A stretch of 64,000 bases of DNA from contig CM037857.1 of the NCBI GenBank assembly GCA_021292105.1, positions 29,622,371 through 29,686,370 of the forward strand. Reading direction: 5' to 3'. Below are positions 1-10,262 of the stretch, piece by piece; positions within the stretch are counted from its first letter, which is position 1, and every line of letters starts with the position of its first letter. Below the pieces are notes generated by a model. The model did no database searches, was not told the origin of the DNA, and was given only the letters and a program-made list of their open reading frames with translations. A program made the translations under genes and the position numbers. Origin of the DNA: Anadara kagoshimensis. Lineage: Eukaryota; Mollusca; Bivalvia; Arcoida; Arcidae.

Positions 1-1060
1 TGTACCAGCAGAAAACATACTTGATAACACAGAAAATTCAGAAATGGATCACAAAGATTCTTGTACTACATGTATTAGATTTACTGTTCAAACATTTCAT
101 ATTTTTAAAGTTGATACATGTACATGTATTTGAGCTTTTTATGAAATTTATCACAATATAACCCATTCACTTTTATTGTGCAAGAATCTTTGTAAATATC
201 TTTTACCGTATTTTAATTTGAGCCAAACTTTAAATCATGGATCATTGCTGCACACATCATGGCTAGTTCTGACAGTCCCACAGTATCATTCTTGTGTGGT
301 GAATGATGTTATACTGGTACTACATTAAATTATTCTGTTTTAATTAATTTCTTTTTTATTTTCAAGAATGCAGAATATGTGTAGTTTTCATATGATTTTA
401 TGATACATCACTAGGTTTCCATAAATTTGAAATAATTAGTAGCCAAATTTCCAAAATTTGTGAAAATATAGTCCTTTTTAAAGTATCTCTCCACAAATTT
501 GCTAAAATAGGTTACTTTTTGAAAGAATTCCTCAGAAATTAGTAGCCAATGGCAATTTTGGCTACCAGGAATGGAAACATAGACATCATACATGTATAAT
601 CATTTCAGTTGATTTTCAGATTACCAATACCTATACAGTTTATTTTCAGATTATGCATTCCTACAAGTTAATTTTTAGTTCATTTTATTTACAGATAACC
701 TTTTTTATATTTATTAACAGGTGAAATGCATATTTCAAATTTTATTTACAAATTTGCCAACATTGTATTTTCAGATTATTCATAGATAACATTTTTATTT
801 GTAGATTAAATATTATTAATGCTATTGCTATGCTAAAAACAAGACAGAGACTACAGAATAAACAATGACTATGTTTGGTTTTTTTTATTGCAGATAACAT
901 TACATGGTCAACACACAGTACAATGTCAATAAAGATGTTTTGCTTGCATTTTAAAATTATCATTACTTTAAGGAAAAATAAATGCTAATTGACATAATAA
1001 ATGCATAATTATTTTTGTGCATTACACTGGCACCTGTCCAACATAACATTTGAAATATTG
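1..1060. other. AT-rich non-coding DNA with degenerate short repeats
   Basis: No gene is recognised. Between about 610 and 900 the phrase ttttcagatta recurs irregularly (614, 644 and 769 regions), giving several acceptor-like ends without matching donors. The minus-strand open frame at 411-593 is low-complexity, and its two ends carry a short inverted match (gtttccat), so it is more likely a decayed mobile fragment than a gene. Confidence 0.5.
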
Positions 1061-1064
1061 GTAG

Positions 1065-1240
1065 GGGCATGGCCTCTTACTGTATAGGTTTGAATCTCAT
1101 TCAGGACAGTTTTTGTGTGAGAAAGTTAGTCAGTTTGTTGTGGAATGTCGTTGGTTTTCTTTGGGCTCTACAGTTTTCTCCCCATCTCTAAATATGTTTG
1201 ATAGTGAAAGAATCTTGACTTTTACTCTACTCCTTACCCA
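1065..1240 (+). mobile_element. S1 SINE, decayed copy
   Basis: The body reads gtgagaaagttagtcagttt, then a ggttttctttgggctc block, a ttttctcc block, and a tail ending aaagaatcttgac. These are the ordered S1 landmarks seen in the copies near 46.9 kb and 57.4 kb. A weak B-box-like ggtttgaatctcattc precedes the body at about 1087. The A-box end is not clear, so the copy is 5' degraded. Confidence 0.6.
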
Positions 1241-1517
1241 AAAGACATGAAGCATCCTCTGGACTGAAGGTAGATACATGAACTTGATCCATGTCATTTT
1301 GGAGACAGTCAGAATTAGATTAATATTGCATCTGTGCATTAGTACTTTAGCTGCAAAATGTCTACCAGCAGCACTTGATCTGTGAAAAAATGAACCACAG
1401 ATACTAAAGAATTAACTGTTACACCCGGTAAAACTGACCTGACCATCTTATAGAAAGAGATTTTAATTTCTAGTTATTAACTTGGGGTGTGGAAACAATA
1501 TTTCTTCCTGTTCCACT

Positions 1518-1648
1518 GTCATGGTGCTGCTGTTGAATTTTTATTTAAATACTGCATTCAAAATCAGCACATAGCAACTAGTTGTCATATGCTGATTTTA
1601 AATTCATTATTTTAATAAAAATTTAAAATCAGCACATGACACCACTGA
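1518..1648. repeat. Nested palindrome
   Basis: An inner 40-bp palindrome (1560-1599) has arms aaaatcagcacatagcaact and a matching reverse complement, centred on ctag. An outer inverted repeat pairs gtcatggtgctgctgttgaa at 1518 with the complement ending near 1648. The aaaatcagcacatgac arm therefore appears three times. It could be a foldback element. No coding content is seen. Confidence 0.6.
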
Positions 1649-1920
1649 AAAGAAAATTATATAACTTTCTCTTGTGTATCAAATTTGAAGAAATATTTCC
1701 CATGGAAAATAATTTTATTTGATTAAGATTAAAATGTTAAATGAAGCCTTTTTTTAGATTTTATTTATTTATTTATTTTTTAATTTTTTTTTAAAATTTC
1801 CCTACATTAAAACGAATATCAATCAATAAGACAGTAAAATCACTTTATTTTTATTCGCATACATGCGAGAGACAGTGTAAACAAGGGAGATAATCATCAT
1901 ACGAAAAACAAAACAAAACA

Positions 1921-2300
1921 GAAGCAACACCTGCTGATTTCTTAACTGACAGAATCGCATCCCGCATCGATTTCGGACATGTCTTTCATATGAATATGTT
2001 CAGAAATGAAGATATTTTCAGAATTGAATTATTAGAACCCATCACTTGTCCTAATATTTAATAATTTGTGTCTGAAGCACGAATGTCGGCCGACAGATGT
2101 GAACCAAACCCCGCAAAAGGAGCCACACCTGCCGTTTTCTCAACTGACAGAATCGCATCCCACACCGATTTCGGACATGTCTTTCATATGAATGTGTTCA
2201 GAAATGAATATATTTTCAGAATTTAATTATTAGAACCCATCACTTGTCCCAATACTTTAATAAATTGTGTCTGAAGCACGAATGTCGGCCGACAGCTGTG
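1921..2300. repeat. 198-bp tandem duplication
   Basis: Two head-to-tail copies share acagaatcgcatccc, tttcggacatgtctttcata and gaatgtcggccgacag at a spacing of 198-199 bp, with few differences. Copy 1 is about 1921-2117 and copy 2 about 2118-2300. The unit is not recognised; the duplication is recent judging by its similarity. Confidence 0.8.
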
Positions 2301-2627
2301 AAGTAACCCCTACTTTCAAGACGTATTTCTCGTAATTTTCTGTATATATTTGGTTCTTTTTTAGATAAATTAAAGGGAAAAATATCTGTTGTTAAAAATA
2401 TTTGGTAATTTCAAGTAATAACGATCCATTTAATAGTATACTTAAATTTTCGAGACCTACTACCATTTCCGATTGCGCACCAAAATTTGAACTGAAAGTC
2501 ACGTGACTAAAGTGATTAAAAATCAGCCATATTGGAACCTGGCCTTTCAACTGTATAACCATAATAAATTCAAGAAAACACAAGCTGGTTATGATGTCAT
2601 ATATTGTACAATTACAGATTTTTTTGT

Positions 2628-2719
2628 TGGTTATATATGGTGTGATATTGACCAGTTAAATAAATATGTCGCTCGGTCAATATTTATTTTTCCGGTCAAT
2701 ATCACACCATATACAACCA
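2628..2719. repeat. 92-bp foldback palindrome
   Basis: The left arm tggttatatatggtgtgata (2628 on) is complementary to the right arm ending near 2719. About 43 bp pair on each side with a loop of a few bases around 2671-2675. The length and shape fit a miniature foldback element. The open frame across it is a by-product. Confidence 0.7.
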
Positions 2720-2799
2720 CTAAAAAGTCCATAACTATTTTATTATATAGTTCAGCCATTGTTGTACTTCGATTTACAATGATTTCTCACACCTGTGAC

Positions 2800-3010
2800 C
2801 AGGAAATCTAGCCATTTTACCTGTTCCCTGTTTTGCCCTGGTTGAGACATATCACACAGATAATTTCCTACATTCATAGGATCTCTCTGACTTTTAAGTC
2901 CAATTCTGTGAAAAAATAACAGGCTTTCCGGGTGAGACGCAATCACTTGTGCACACTAATTTTCATGACGTCATAATCATTTTGTGTGAGAACATCAACA
3001 AAAATCGATG
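2800..3010 (-). repeat. Dispersed repeat R and companion segment
   Basis: The stretch with aggaaatctagcca and atctctctgacttttaagtc is the reverse complement of 5468-5572. The part with gacgtcataatcattttgtg matches the R copy near 44.87 kb. It is a mosaic of dispersed repeat pieces with no gene. Confidence 0.55.
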
Positions 3011-3367
3011 ATTTACATCGTATTTGATATACATCAGATTTTTCCGAAATCCGTGGTATATCATGTGAGATGGAATGGTCATGCGTAACCATTTTAGCCA
3101 ATCATAAAGATGAAAGTGATTAATTATATAATAATGTGTCATATATACCTTATAAATGGTCTTTTAAGTGTGCTATGTTCTATTTAATTTGTTGTTAGCT
3201 TGTACATCAATTAACTGGAGTACCTGTATCATTCACAGGTTAAGAGGATTTCTTGGTGTCAATTGATTTTTGTAAGATAAAAGGAAAATATTTCATAATT
3301 CAATTGATGCAAGTAGTATAATCTTTGCTTCAATTTACCAATTTATTAATTATGCAGAAATCAAATG

Positions 3368-3608
3368 AAGTGGCGCTTTATGCCCAAGTCAAGATTTAGA
3401 GAGAGCTTTCACTTACTATATTGAGAAGATCTGTTCGCGGTTATAGGAGGAAAAGGTAGTGGAGAAAAAAAAACACCTGCCTTTAGCAAGCAAACTGACA
3501 ACTGACTCTCAATCAAGGATCTGCCCCAAGTGGGATTGAAACCTAAAAGAAAAAATTGGTTTTGATGCGTTAATGTGCTTGCTTTAGACCACTTTGCCAC
3601 CGAGGCAG
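3368..3608 (-). mobile_element. S1 SINE, near full length
   Basis: Read on the minus strand, the copy begins gcctcggtggcaaagtggtc (A-box region) and has a B-box-like ggtttcaatcccac. It continues gtcagtttgcttgctaaagg and a ttttctccactacc block, and ends ctaaatcttgacttgggc. This is the S1 order head, body, cttgact tail, making it one of the more complete S1 copies. The minus-strand open frame 3409-3657 inside it is incidental. Confidence 0.75.
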
Positions 3609-3678
3609 AAATGCAGCAAATCTGCTGAGTAATATGGCTTCTTTCACCAAAAAGCAAAGGAACAAAAATTGAAGAGAC

Positions 3679-3878
3679 AATGGGGTTCGCCGCTGTACCA
3701 CGTGATCAGTACCTCATAACGTTTGTGTGGGACATTTTGGAAAACGTCAACATCACATTTCCCGGAAAAACGTCGTTTTTACGGGAAAACGTCATATTGT
3801 GCGATTCCATGTCCATTGGAAACAAGCGTTTCACAGACACGTTAGAAGGTATCACGTGGTACAGCGGCGAACCCCATT
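3679..3878. mobile_element. 200-bp MITE with perfect 28-bp terminal inverted repeats
   Basis: Positions 3679-3706 (beginning aatggggttcgccgctgtac) are the exact reverse complement of 3851-3878. The interior is richer in CG than the flanks and holds several aaaacgt motifs. Identical long inverted ends indicate a young non-autonomous DNA transposon. Superfamily and target duplication are unresolved because the outermost bases are themselves palindromic. The open frame 3680-3880 runs from one inverted end to the other and is an artefact. Confidence 0.8.
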
Positions 3879-3926
3879 AGAAAAAAATACAAAGAAGTGG
3901 CAGTATTGCTCTAACTCCTTTGAAGG

Positions 3927-4098
3927 GGCCTTGGTGGCTGGATGGTCTAAGGTATGTACCTACAGATCACAGTACCTCTCACCAACTAGGTCCAAATTAC
4001 ACTAAGAATAGTTCCTTATTTGAGAAAGTTTGTAAATTTGGTTACTGAAGGATGTTGGTCTTTTCTGGACACTCTTGTGTTTTCCACCTTTCCGGAAC
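3927..4098 (+). mobile_element. S1 SINE, head and body
   Basis: It starts ggggccttggtggctggatg, then gtctaaggtatgtacc and acagatcacagtacctctca (the tRNA-derived portion). The body is gagaaagtttgtaaatttgg, gaaggatgttggtc and a tttccaccttt block. The typical cttgact tail is missing; the copy runs into the repeat at 4180. Confidence 0.65.
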
Positions 4099-4179
4099 TC
4101 ATCGTCTTCATATTACTCGGCAAATTGGCTAAATTTTTATGCTCTCCACAGAAAAAGCATATTGTCCATCTATCCATCT

Positions 4180-4460
4180 CCCTTGTTGGTTTGTCTGTCT
4201 GTTCATTTGTCTGACCGTCCTTTGTTTGGCCAGAGCATAACACAATAAAATGAAACTTTGTTGATAGATAAATCCTGATAAAGAGAGTTGTTGCCCTTTG
4301 TTATTTTTCATACTTTGTCATAGCATAACACAAAAACTGTAAGAGGTATCAATATGAAACTTCATTGCTAGATAGATCTCGATAAGGAGAATTGCATTGT
4401 GCAAGAACTGTAACTCTATTTTGCATAATTTAGAGGTTATTGTTCTTTAACCTTTATGAG
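4180..4460 (+). repeat. Dispersed mollusc-type repeat (gtctgtctgttc / gagcataac)
   Basis: A gtctgtctgttcatttgtct lead is followed twice by a block containing agcataacacaa, an atatgaaact/aaatgaaact phrase, gatagat and gataa(g/a)gaga. Similar ordered phrases are, from memory, very common in bivalve genomes. Two imperfect sub-units of about 95 bp start near 4231 and 4321. Confidence 0.55.
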
Positions 4461-4461
4461 A

Positions 4462-5159
4462 AAAGTCATTAGCTGTAGGAAACTTACGCCATTTTGATCT
4501 TCATAACTATTCCTCAGTTAGTAAGGTTTACTGTTATGCCTTAAGGGAAGGGGACCTATATAACTACTATTGATTGATTATGAATTTTATAACCAGCACA
4601 CCAAACCATTGATGATGTTGTTTTTCAGCCTGACTGAATAAAACTATTTATGCATGTGGGGAAAAAAGTATTTATAAATAACTTGAAATGTTAAAAAAAA
4701 TATGTTGCTTCTTTCGAAAATTAACTGACATAAAATATTTGATTTATAGAAGTAGAACAAGACTTGAATCTTCTAAGAACACAATGAATGCTATAAATAC
4801 TGTACGTATTGGATCAAAACATTTTAACAAACTCTTCCTGCTGTGATTGGCTGTAATTAATTGAAATTGATTTCCCAGAAGACTTTGCTGATAATATCCC
4901 ATAAGTCAACCTTTAGCACAATTTGATTGGATCAGATATATTTTTCCACTGCCATGTTGAAATGTCATCAAATTCAAGGATTAATTATAAGTAAATGCTT
5001 CCATTAGAGCCAGTTTCTTAAGTGGTGACATTATTTAAATCATTAAAAGAAATACATAACTAGTGTCCTCTGTTTAAGTGAATATTGGGGAATGTCTCCC
5101 AGAGAGAACATTATTTCTTGTGCCATACTGATTGGTACCAAGGAGACTTATAGAATCTA
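4462..5159. other. No gene recognised
   Basis: AT-rich unique-looking sequence. No open frame of note, no convincing exon bounded by acceptor and donor, and no clear inverted or tandem repeat were seen. Confidence 0.5.
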
Positions 5160-5900
5160 TTATCAGTATCCATGTAGGATTAATAGAATCTTACACCGAG
5201 ATTATCTCAGATGTCCTATCCAGAATGAGCTTTAGTGATTTTATGATATCTCTCTATTACACTGTTACTGGTGTATGATTGTTTTTCACACATTTGCAAC
5301 ATGAAAACACAATTTGTAAACAAAAATATTTGCATCAAATGTTCAGTTTTCTTGTCATCATCCATGCTTACTGAAAATGATGTCATGGAATTTTGTATGA
5401 TGTCATCAATTGAATGTCCATAAGTGATCATGTTTCATCTGGAATGCTTTTTTTTTTCATAAAATCAGAGTTCAAAGTCAGAGAGATCCAATTAATGTGG
5501 GAGATTGTTTATGTGATCTGTCTTACCATGGATCTGTCTCAACCATGGTGAGACAGGAAATCTAGCCACTGGTGTATTCATCGGAGTTTGAGATATCTCT
5601 GTCTTACACTGTTACTGGTGTAGGATTCTTCTTCTTACACATTTGAAGCATAAAAACATCATTTGTAAACAAAAAATTGCATCAAACATTCAGTTTTCAG
5701 GCCATCATCAGTGCCTTCTGAAAATGACGTTATCGATTTTGTTGACGTCCTCATGTCAATTGATTATGACATCATCAATTAAGCATGTGTAAGTGATTGT
5801 GATGTTGAGAAATTGTTGGTTGAGAAAAGTGATCTCATCCCTAGGGTAAAAACGCAGGATTTCCATGTCTCGTGTGAGAAAAGGGAATTTCACCTGAGGA
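5160..5900 (+). repeat. Two R repeat copies around a companion segment
   Basis: R phrases ctgttactggtgta, catttgaagc/catttgcaac, atttgtaaacaaaaa, gcatcaaa and a cagttttc...tcatc phrase occur first at 5245-5440 and again at 5580-5900. Between them, 5468-5572 carries gtcagagagatccaatt and gacaggaaatctagcc, shared inverted with 2800-2910. A third R copy lies inverted at 44.75-45.06 kb. Confidence 0.65.
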
Positions 5901-6578
5901 GTTCAATATTTCAGTCAGAGATGAAGCTTGCCAAGTCTATTACAGAAATGTTCAACCCCTCAGGTTAGATTTCGCTATCTAAGATGTATAATAAACTCAT
6001 GTTGGATTCTTCTTCTTCCATTTAATTGTCGGTGTTTGGCTTCAGATACAATTTACCGTACATAGACATCAACACTATGTTAATAAAATCTAACTTTGTT
6101 ATTTAGCGTTTTACATAAAAATAAATATGACCATCGGCAAGAATGCAGGGCCTAATTTTGGTTTATACAATATGTATGCATTAGAAAACTAAGTTATTCT
6201 TTTAAAACTCCCAGGATAACCATTTGAAAACATGTTGAAAATTTCATGATGATGATGTATGATTGTCTTTCATTTTGACATCACTGAAAGTCGTGTGTGT
6301 AGGTAAAAATAGGAAGTAGCAGATAAACGCACATGGAGGTGATAGAAATTTCTTCCATAGTTTTTCCACTACCATATTTTCTTTTATTGGAAATCTTTAT
6401 CTCAAACATAGGAAGTTGGGAGAAATCCTTCTATATTCCTCTCATCATAAGGCAATCTTTATACCTACTTTGTCTATTTTTTGTCCCACAACTTCAACAT
6501 TTATGGTATTTCATTGCTCTATTTGTGGTTTACAGTAAGTTACTACCACTGACAATGATGGTTGAGACTGTACAGTCA
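5901..6578. other. No gene recognised
   Basis: The plus open frame 6333-6581 (82 codons) is rich in Leu, Ile and Phe as expected from T-rich DNA. It ends next to an acag/gtaagt phrase but lacks a credible acceptor. No repeat family is recognised. Confidence 0.45.
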
Positions 6579-6655
6579 TAAGCTTAAATGGTAGAGTGCT
6601 CGCTCTGTAAGAGGTTGTGGGTTCGAACCCTGGCCAGGTCTTACCTACACATTGT
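6579..6655 (+). mobile_element. S2 SINE head fragment (tRNA-like)
   Basis: Contains atggtagagtgctcgctctg (A-box region) and gtgggttcgaaccctgg (canonical B box), followed by ccaggtcttacct. This is the tRNA-derived head of S2; no S2 body follows. No complete acceptor stem is visible, so it is not called a functional tRNA gene. Confidence 0.65.
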
Positions 6656-6841
6656 ATAATGATTATATTCTACCATTCACCTAAAACACTACTTTTAATG
6701 CATATTTACAGCAGAATAGCCCTGACCCTGTAAGGTCACCAACACACTGCCTGATAAATAATAAATGTTATTACCCGTCAGTGTATGTTGTCTGATCAAC
6801 ACTTGTATATGTATCGTCTGACTGTGATCTTTATTCTTATA

Positions 6842-7232
6842 GGTAGTTCAGCTGGTAGAGTGCTCACTCCATAGTTGGGAGTTTGTAGGTTCAAACCCCA
6901 GGTGGGTCTGACGAAGACTTGAAAATAGGTAGTGACTATTCTTTTGCCTAGCACTTGGAATTTAGAAATGAAAGTCACAGGGTCCTTTAGAAGAGACCTT
7001 AAAAACCCATGTAACCCAGCATGGCATGTTGTAGAACACTTCTTGCATATTGCCTAGAGCGCACTGAAAAGGTAAAAATTTATTCCACCGGCTTACCTAT
7101 AGTTGATGATATCTTAATATAATAAGTGAAATATTCTTGACTGGGATGTAAAACCCCAATAAATCAATGAACCAACCAACCAACCAACCCACCCACCCAA
7201 CGTAACCAACTAATCAACCAACAAACCAGTCA
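6842..7232 (+). mobile_element. Full-length S2 SINE with 15-bp target duplication
   Basis: The head ggtagttcagctggtagagt and B box ggttcaaaccccagg are followed by the S2 body (agtgactattcttttgccta, aaatgaaagtcacagggtcc, cttaaaaacccatg) and the tail cttgactgggatgtaaaacc. A ccaa-rich tail covers 7171-7200. The 15 bases atctttattcttata at 6827-6841 recur exactly at 7233-7247, the mark of target-primed insertion. This is the clearest intact SINE in the window and defines S2 here. Confidence 0.9.
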
Positions 7233-7374
7233 ATCTTTATTCTTATATAATCTTAACAGTAATGTAAAATTCTCCAGGTTTTCTGAGCCCCTTTTAGGTT
7301 TGGTGAACTTTAAACAGTGGAACATGTGAAAACTATTTCCTGAATAATTTAAAACTGTCTAAACTGTACTGTTC

Positions 7375-7605
7375 ATCATAAGGATGTAAGGGGCCTCTGT
7401 CATAAGGATGTAAGGGGATGTAAGGGACCTCCATCATAAGGATGTAAGGGGATGTAAGGGACCTCCATCATAAGGATGTAAGGGGATGTAAGGGGCCTCT
7501 ATCATAAGGATGTAAGGGGATGTAAGGGACCTCCATCATAAGGATGTAAGGGGATGTAAGGGACCTCCATCATAAGGATGTAAGGGCCTCTATTATAAGG
7601 CTTTA
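7375..7605. repeat. About 34-bp tandem array
   Basis: Six to seven head-to-tail units of the type cataaggatgtaagg, ggatgtaaggg, acctccat. First and last units are shortened. Nothing coding. Confidence 0.85.
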
Positions 7606-7607
7606 AG

Positions 7608-8010
7608 GAGCCTTGGTGGTCGAGTAGTATCTAAGTGCAAAAACAGAAACCCTGTCATATTTGAACACAATCTTTACTCAAGAGTGTGTTCACCCCCCCC
7701 CCCCCCCCAACTCAAAAAAACCCAAAAAACAAAAAAACAAAAAACAAGTAGAAGTCAGAAGTGGGGTCTCTATGTTACATGTCCCCAGTGGTTAATGGAA
7801 AATATTAATAATTAGGTCAGTGATGTATGATTTATACCTTATAATGGATTTGTGTCATTTATGTCAGCCAAAGGTTCATTCAGAGTCTAAATTTATTCTG
7901 TGGTAGAGTTAAGAGGCCACTTTCGCCAAGTGGTTCAGGTGTGAACAGGCATATTGCTAGGATAAGTTCTGTCAGAGCGTTACTGCTCAAACCCAGGCAG
8001 GTGCCACATA
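7608..8010 (+). other. S1 head fragment, homopolymers, second tRNA-like piece
   Basis: A short S1 head (agccttggtggtcgagtagt) at 7609 is cut off after about 30 bases. Sixteen C at 7693-7708 are followed by an A-rich stretch interrupted by single or paired C. At 7914-8012 ggccactttcgccaagtggt and gctcaaacccaggcagg look like another tRNA-derived head with A- and B-box-like segments. Confidence 0.5.
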
Positions 8011-8154
8011 AACCAGTTAATAGATTCATCATTAAGTTTTTTAAAAATTAAGAATTACAAAGATCATCTTTTATGAATGTTGCCAGGGCCCTTGTTCTTG
8101 TGAAAATTCGTGGTGTACACTAAAACATGTTTACAGTGAAGCTCTAAGGACCTG

Positions 8155-8580
8155 TTTTAAAATGACATTGCTATAAATGACTTTTTATAAAATGACTATG
8201 CCTTTGTATAAAATTACTTTGCCATAAATGACTTTGTATAAAATAACTTTGTCATAAAATGACTTCGATGACTTTGTATAAAATGACTATGCTATAAATG
8301 ACTTTGTATAAAAAGCCTTTGTCATAAAATGACTTTGTATAAAAAGCCTTTGTCATAAAATGACTTCAATGACTTTGTATAAAATGACTGTATAAAATGA
8401 CTATGCTATAAATGACTTTGTATAAAATGACTTTGCTGTAAATAACTTTGTCATAAAATGACTTTGATGACTGTATAAAATTACTGTTATAAAACAACTT
8501 TATAGAAAATGACTGTATAAAATGACTTTGTATAAAATGACTTCATTATAAAATGACTTTGTATAAAATGACTTTATTAT
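8155..8580. repeat. Degenerate short-period tandem array (aaatgactttgtata)
   Basis: Repeated words aaatgactttgtata, aaatgactatgctata and aaatgacttcgatg of about 16-20 bp alternate over 425 bp. The period is irregular. No reading frame remains open. Confidence 0.8.
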
Positions 8581-8732
8581 ATTGTAATAACAGATTTTTA
8601 ACTTTAAGTAACAAACTAAGTTAAGTGAAACTGGAAAATATTGTTATTGTTACAAAACTCTAAAATAAACAGATGGAACTTACTACTAATAGTAGGTTGA
8701 TTTGTGAGATAAACCTTTTTGATATTTCAATT

Positions 8733-8944
8733 TACTGTAAACGTATTTATTTTCGCGGTGTACTAATTTTCACTGATTTTGCGGTCGATTGTTTTGCACG
8801 AAAAATAATACTGAGCGAAATTTATATGATGCTTATTGTGTTATAGTGCATATTTCAAAAACACAAAAATTTAACACTACGGATATGTATAAATTCCTTA
8901 TATCGCGAAAATAAATACACGCGAAATTAAATAAGTTTACAGTA
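8733..8944. mobile_element. TA-flanked MITE with gtaaac ends
   Basis: The left end ctgtaaacgtatttattttc (8735 on) matches the complement of the right end (ttaaataagtttacag, to 8942), about 25 bp with a few mismatches. TA lies on each side. The interior has several cgcgaaa motifs. TA duplication and size suggest a Tc1/mariner-group non-autonomous element; superfamily is inferred. Confidence 0.75.
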
Positions 8945-9098
8945 TTCTGCATATGCATTGTAATTTTTTTAAGTTTTTCTTTAATTTGTGAAAACCAGCT
9001 TGGTGTTTGTGAAAAAATAACCCAAAAAATAATACATGTATCTTTAATTTTGAATTGTGTCCAAAGTTGACCCGAATATGACCCAGTGGGAACACACT

Positions 9099-9115
9099 AA
9101 TATATTATATATATA

Positions 9116-9160
<45 letters not shown>
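9099..9160. repeat. (TA)n microsatellite
   Basis: About 60 bp of almost pure TA with two slips (att at 9104 and 9121). It lies about 70 bp from the hammerhead candidate. Confidence 0.95.
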
Positions 9161-9162
<2 letters not shown>

Positions 9163-9232
9163 CCAAAAAATGATTTCAAGCACAGAAAATATTAAGTTCT
9201 TGTTTAAAAAAGAAAATGACAGAAAAAACTTT

Positions 9233-9282
9233 CATTTTGCTCTAACGCTTTCATGCTTTTAGCACTCTTCAGGAGCATAATG
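9233..9282 (-). ncRNA. Candidate minimal type I hammerhead ribozyme
   Basis: On the minus strand: stem I 5' strand cattatgctc (9282-9273), core ctgaaga (9272-9266), stem II gtgct-aaa-agcat (9265-9253), core gaaa (9252-9249), a tiny stem III/loop gcgtt and cleavage-site A (9248-9243), then stem I 3' strand gagcaaaatg (9242-9233). Stem I pairs 9 of 10. All invariant positions are met: C3 U4 G5 A6 N G8 A9, G12 A13 A14, A15.1 opposite U16.1, and H17 = A. The first stem II pair is G-U. Known biology: very short stem III is typical of hammerheads in Penelope-like retroelements and related repeats, which mollusc genomes carry. No reverse transcriptase is visible here, so this would be a solo fragment. 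Activity is inferred. Confidence 0.65.
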
Positions 9283-9545
9283 TTTACTTGCTTAGTAACA
9301 AAAGTAATTATGACGTCATATACTTTTCTGCACTGTATAGATTGTTCAGCTGGTTGGTGTCATATCTCATTTTTGATATTGCTCAGCTGGTCAACCTAAG
9401 TGGCTAGTTTTAGAATTTAATTGAAATGTCAGTGTGTCTAGGTGATAAGGTATTATATATATTTATCAATCATTGTATGGTTATGTTGTGTTCAGTTTGA
9501 TTATGGTCAGCTCAACTGGTCAAAATATAGGATGTATATGCAGTA

Positions 9546-10006
9546 CAGTCTAACCAGTTTGTAAAGGTCACCCAAAGTAACCAGTAGTAGCCTTAATCAG
9601 AGGCAGATTCAGAATTTTAGAAAGGGGGGGCGTATAAGGTGAGAGATGAAGGCTCAAACCTTCTAGGGGGGTCCGGGGGCATGCTCCCCCTTAAAATTTT
9701 TAAAAAATGGCGCAAAAATCCTGCATTCTGGTGCAATCTGAGCTGTATCAAAGGGGAAAAAATCTTTCATTCAAAATGCCTGTATCATAGTATGAAAAAA
9801 GTGTGTCAAATGGTTAGATTAGCGACATAAAGGGGGGCGTACGTCCCCTACGCCCCCCGCTGAATCCGCCACTGTTAATGGGCAGGTGGCCTTTATATAA
9901 AGATTCAAATAATATGAATTAAAAACAGTTGGGATATAATTCTACTGACCTTTATATTAAGCAGGTTGACCTTATATGGACATGGCTTTTAAAGCAGGTT
10001 GGACTG
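9546..10006 (-). mobile_element. M2 MITE interrupted by a CAG-terminated element
   Basis: Starts cagtctaaccagtttgtaaa after TA at 9544-9545 and ends aaagcaggttggactg before TA at 10007-10008. Removing the insert 9598-9874 and one 5-bp duplication leaves 179 bp, the same length as the intact M2 copies at 38968-39146, 48796-48974 and 61513-61691. M2 is non-coding with imperfect inverted ends and TA duplications. Confidence 0.85.
9598..9874. mobile_element. C5 element: CAG...CTG ends, 5-bp duplication ttaat
   Basis: The left end cagaggcagattcag and right end ctgaatccgccactg are inverted with few mismatches; gggggcgta / tacgcccccc follow inside. The target ttaat is present at 9593-9597 and 9875-9879. 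The ends resemble hAT-type termini (cagtggcggatt), and a 5-bp target duplication fits a hAT sub-group rather than the usual 8 bp. It is 277 bp and non-autonomous; the open frame 9639-9830 is not a transposase. Confidence 0.8.
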
Positions 10007-10025
10007 TATTCAATTTAAAACTAGT

Positions 10026-10262
10026 TATTAGTATTGATGAAGCCCAGTACAAATTACAGATCCACTAGAATTCAGAATCATGCAAATTCATGTTGGGATT
10101 CTTATTAGTATTGATGAAGCTGAGTACAAATTACAGATTCAGAAGAATTCAGAATCGGGCCAATTTATATTGGGGTTCAAACTTAGTGTTGATGAAACCC
10201 AGTACAAATTACAGATCCACTAGAATTCAGAATCTGGCCAATTCATATTGGGATTCTACTCA
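10026..10262. repeat. About 80-bp tandem triplicate
   Basis: Three units share ttgatgaagc, agtacaaattacagat, agaattcagaatc and a cat(a/g)ttgggattc phrase. The array sits between two M2 pieces of opposite orientation (9546-10006 and 10262-10361). Confidence 0.8.

Noticed and set aside
3680..3880. 66-codon gene starting with ATG
   Set aside because: Start and stop lie in the two terminal inverted repeats of a MITE.
5680..5730. Third hammerhead motif (minus-strand ctgatgatggcctgaaaac in the R repeat)
   Set aside because: ctgatga and gaaa are present but there is no pairing stem II between them; the inverted R copy near 44.93 kb does not restore it.
6333..6581. 82-codon hydrophobic protein
   Set aside because: Composition expected from T-rich DNA, no homology signal, no acceptor; the following gtaagt alone is weak evidence.
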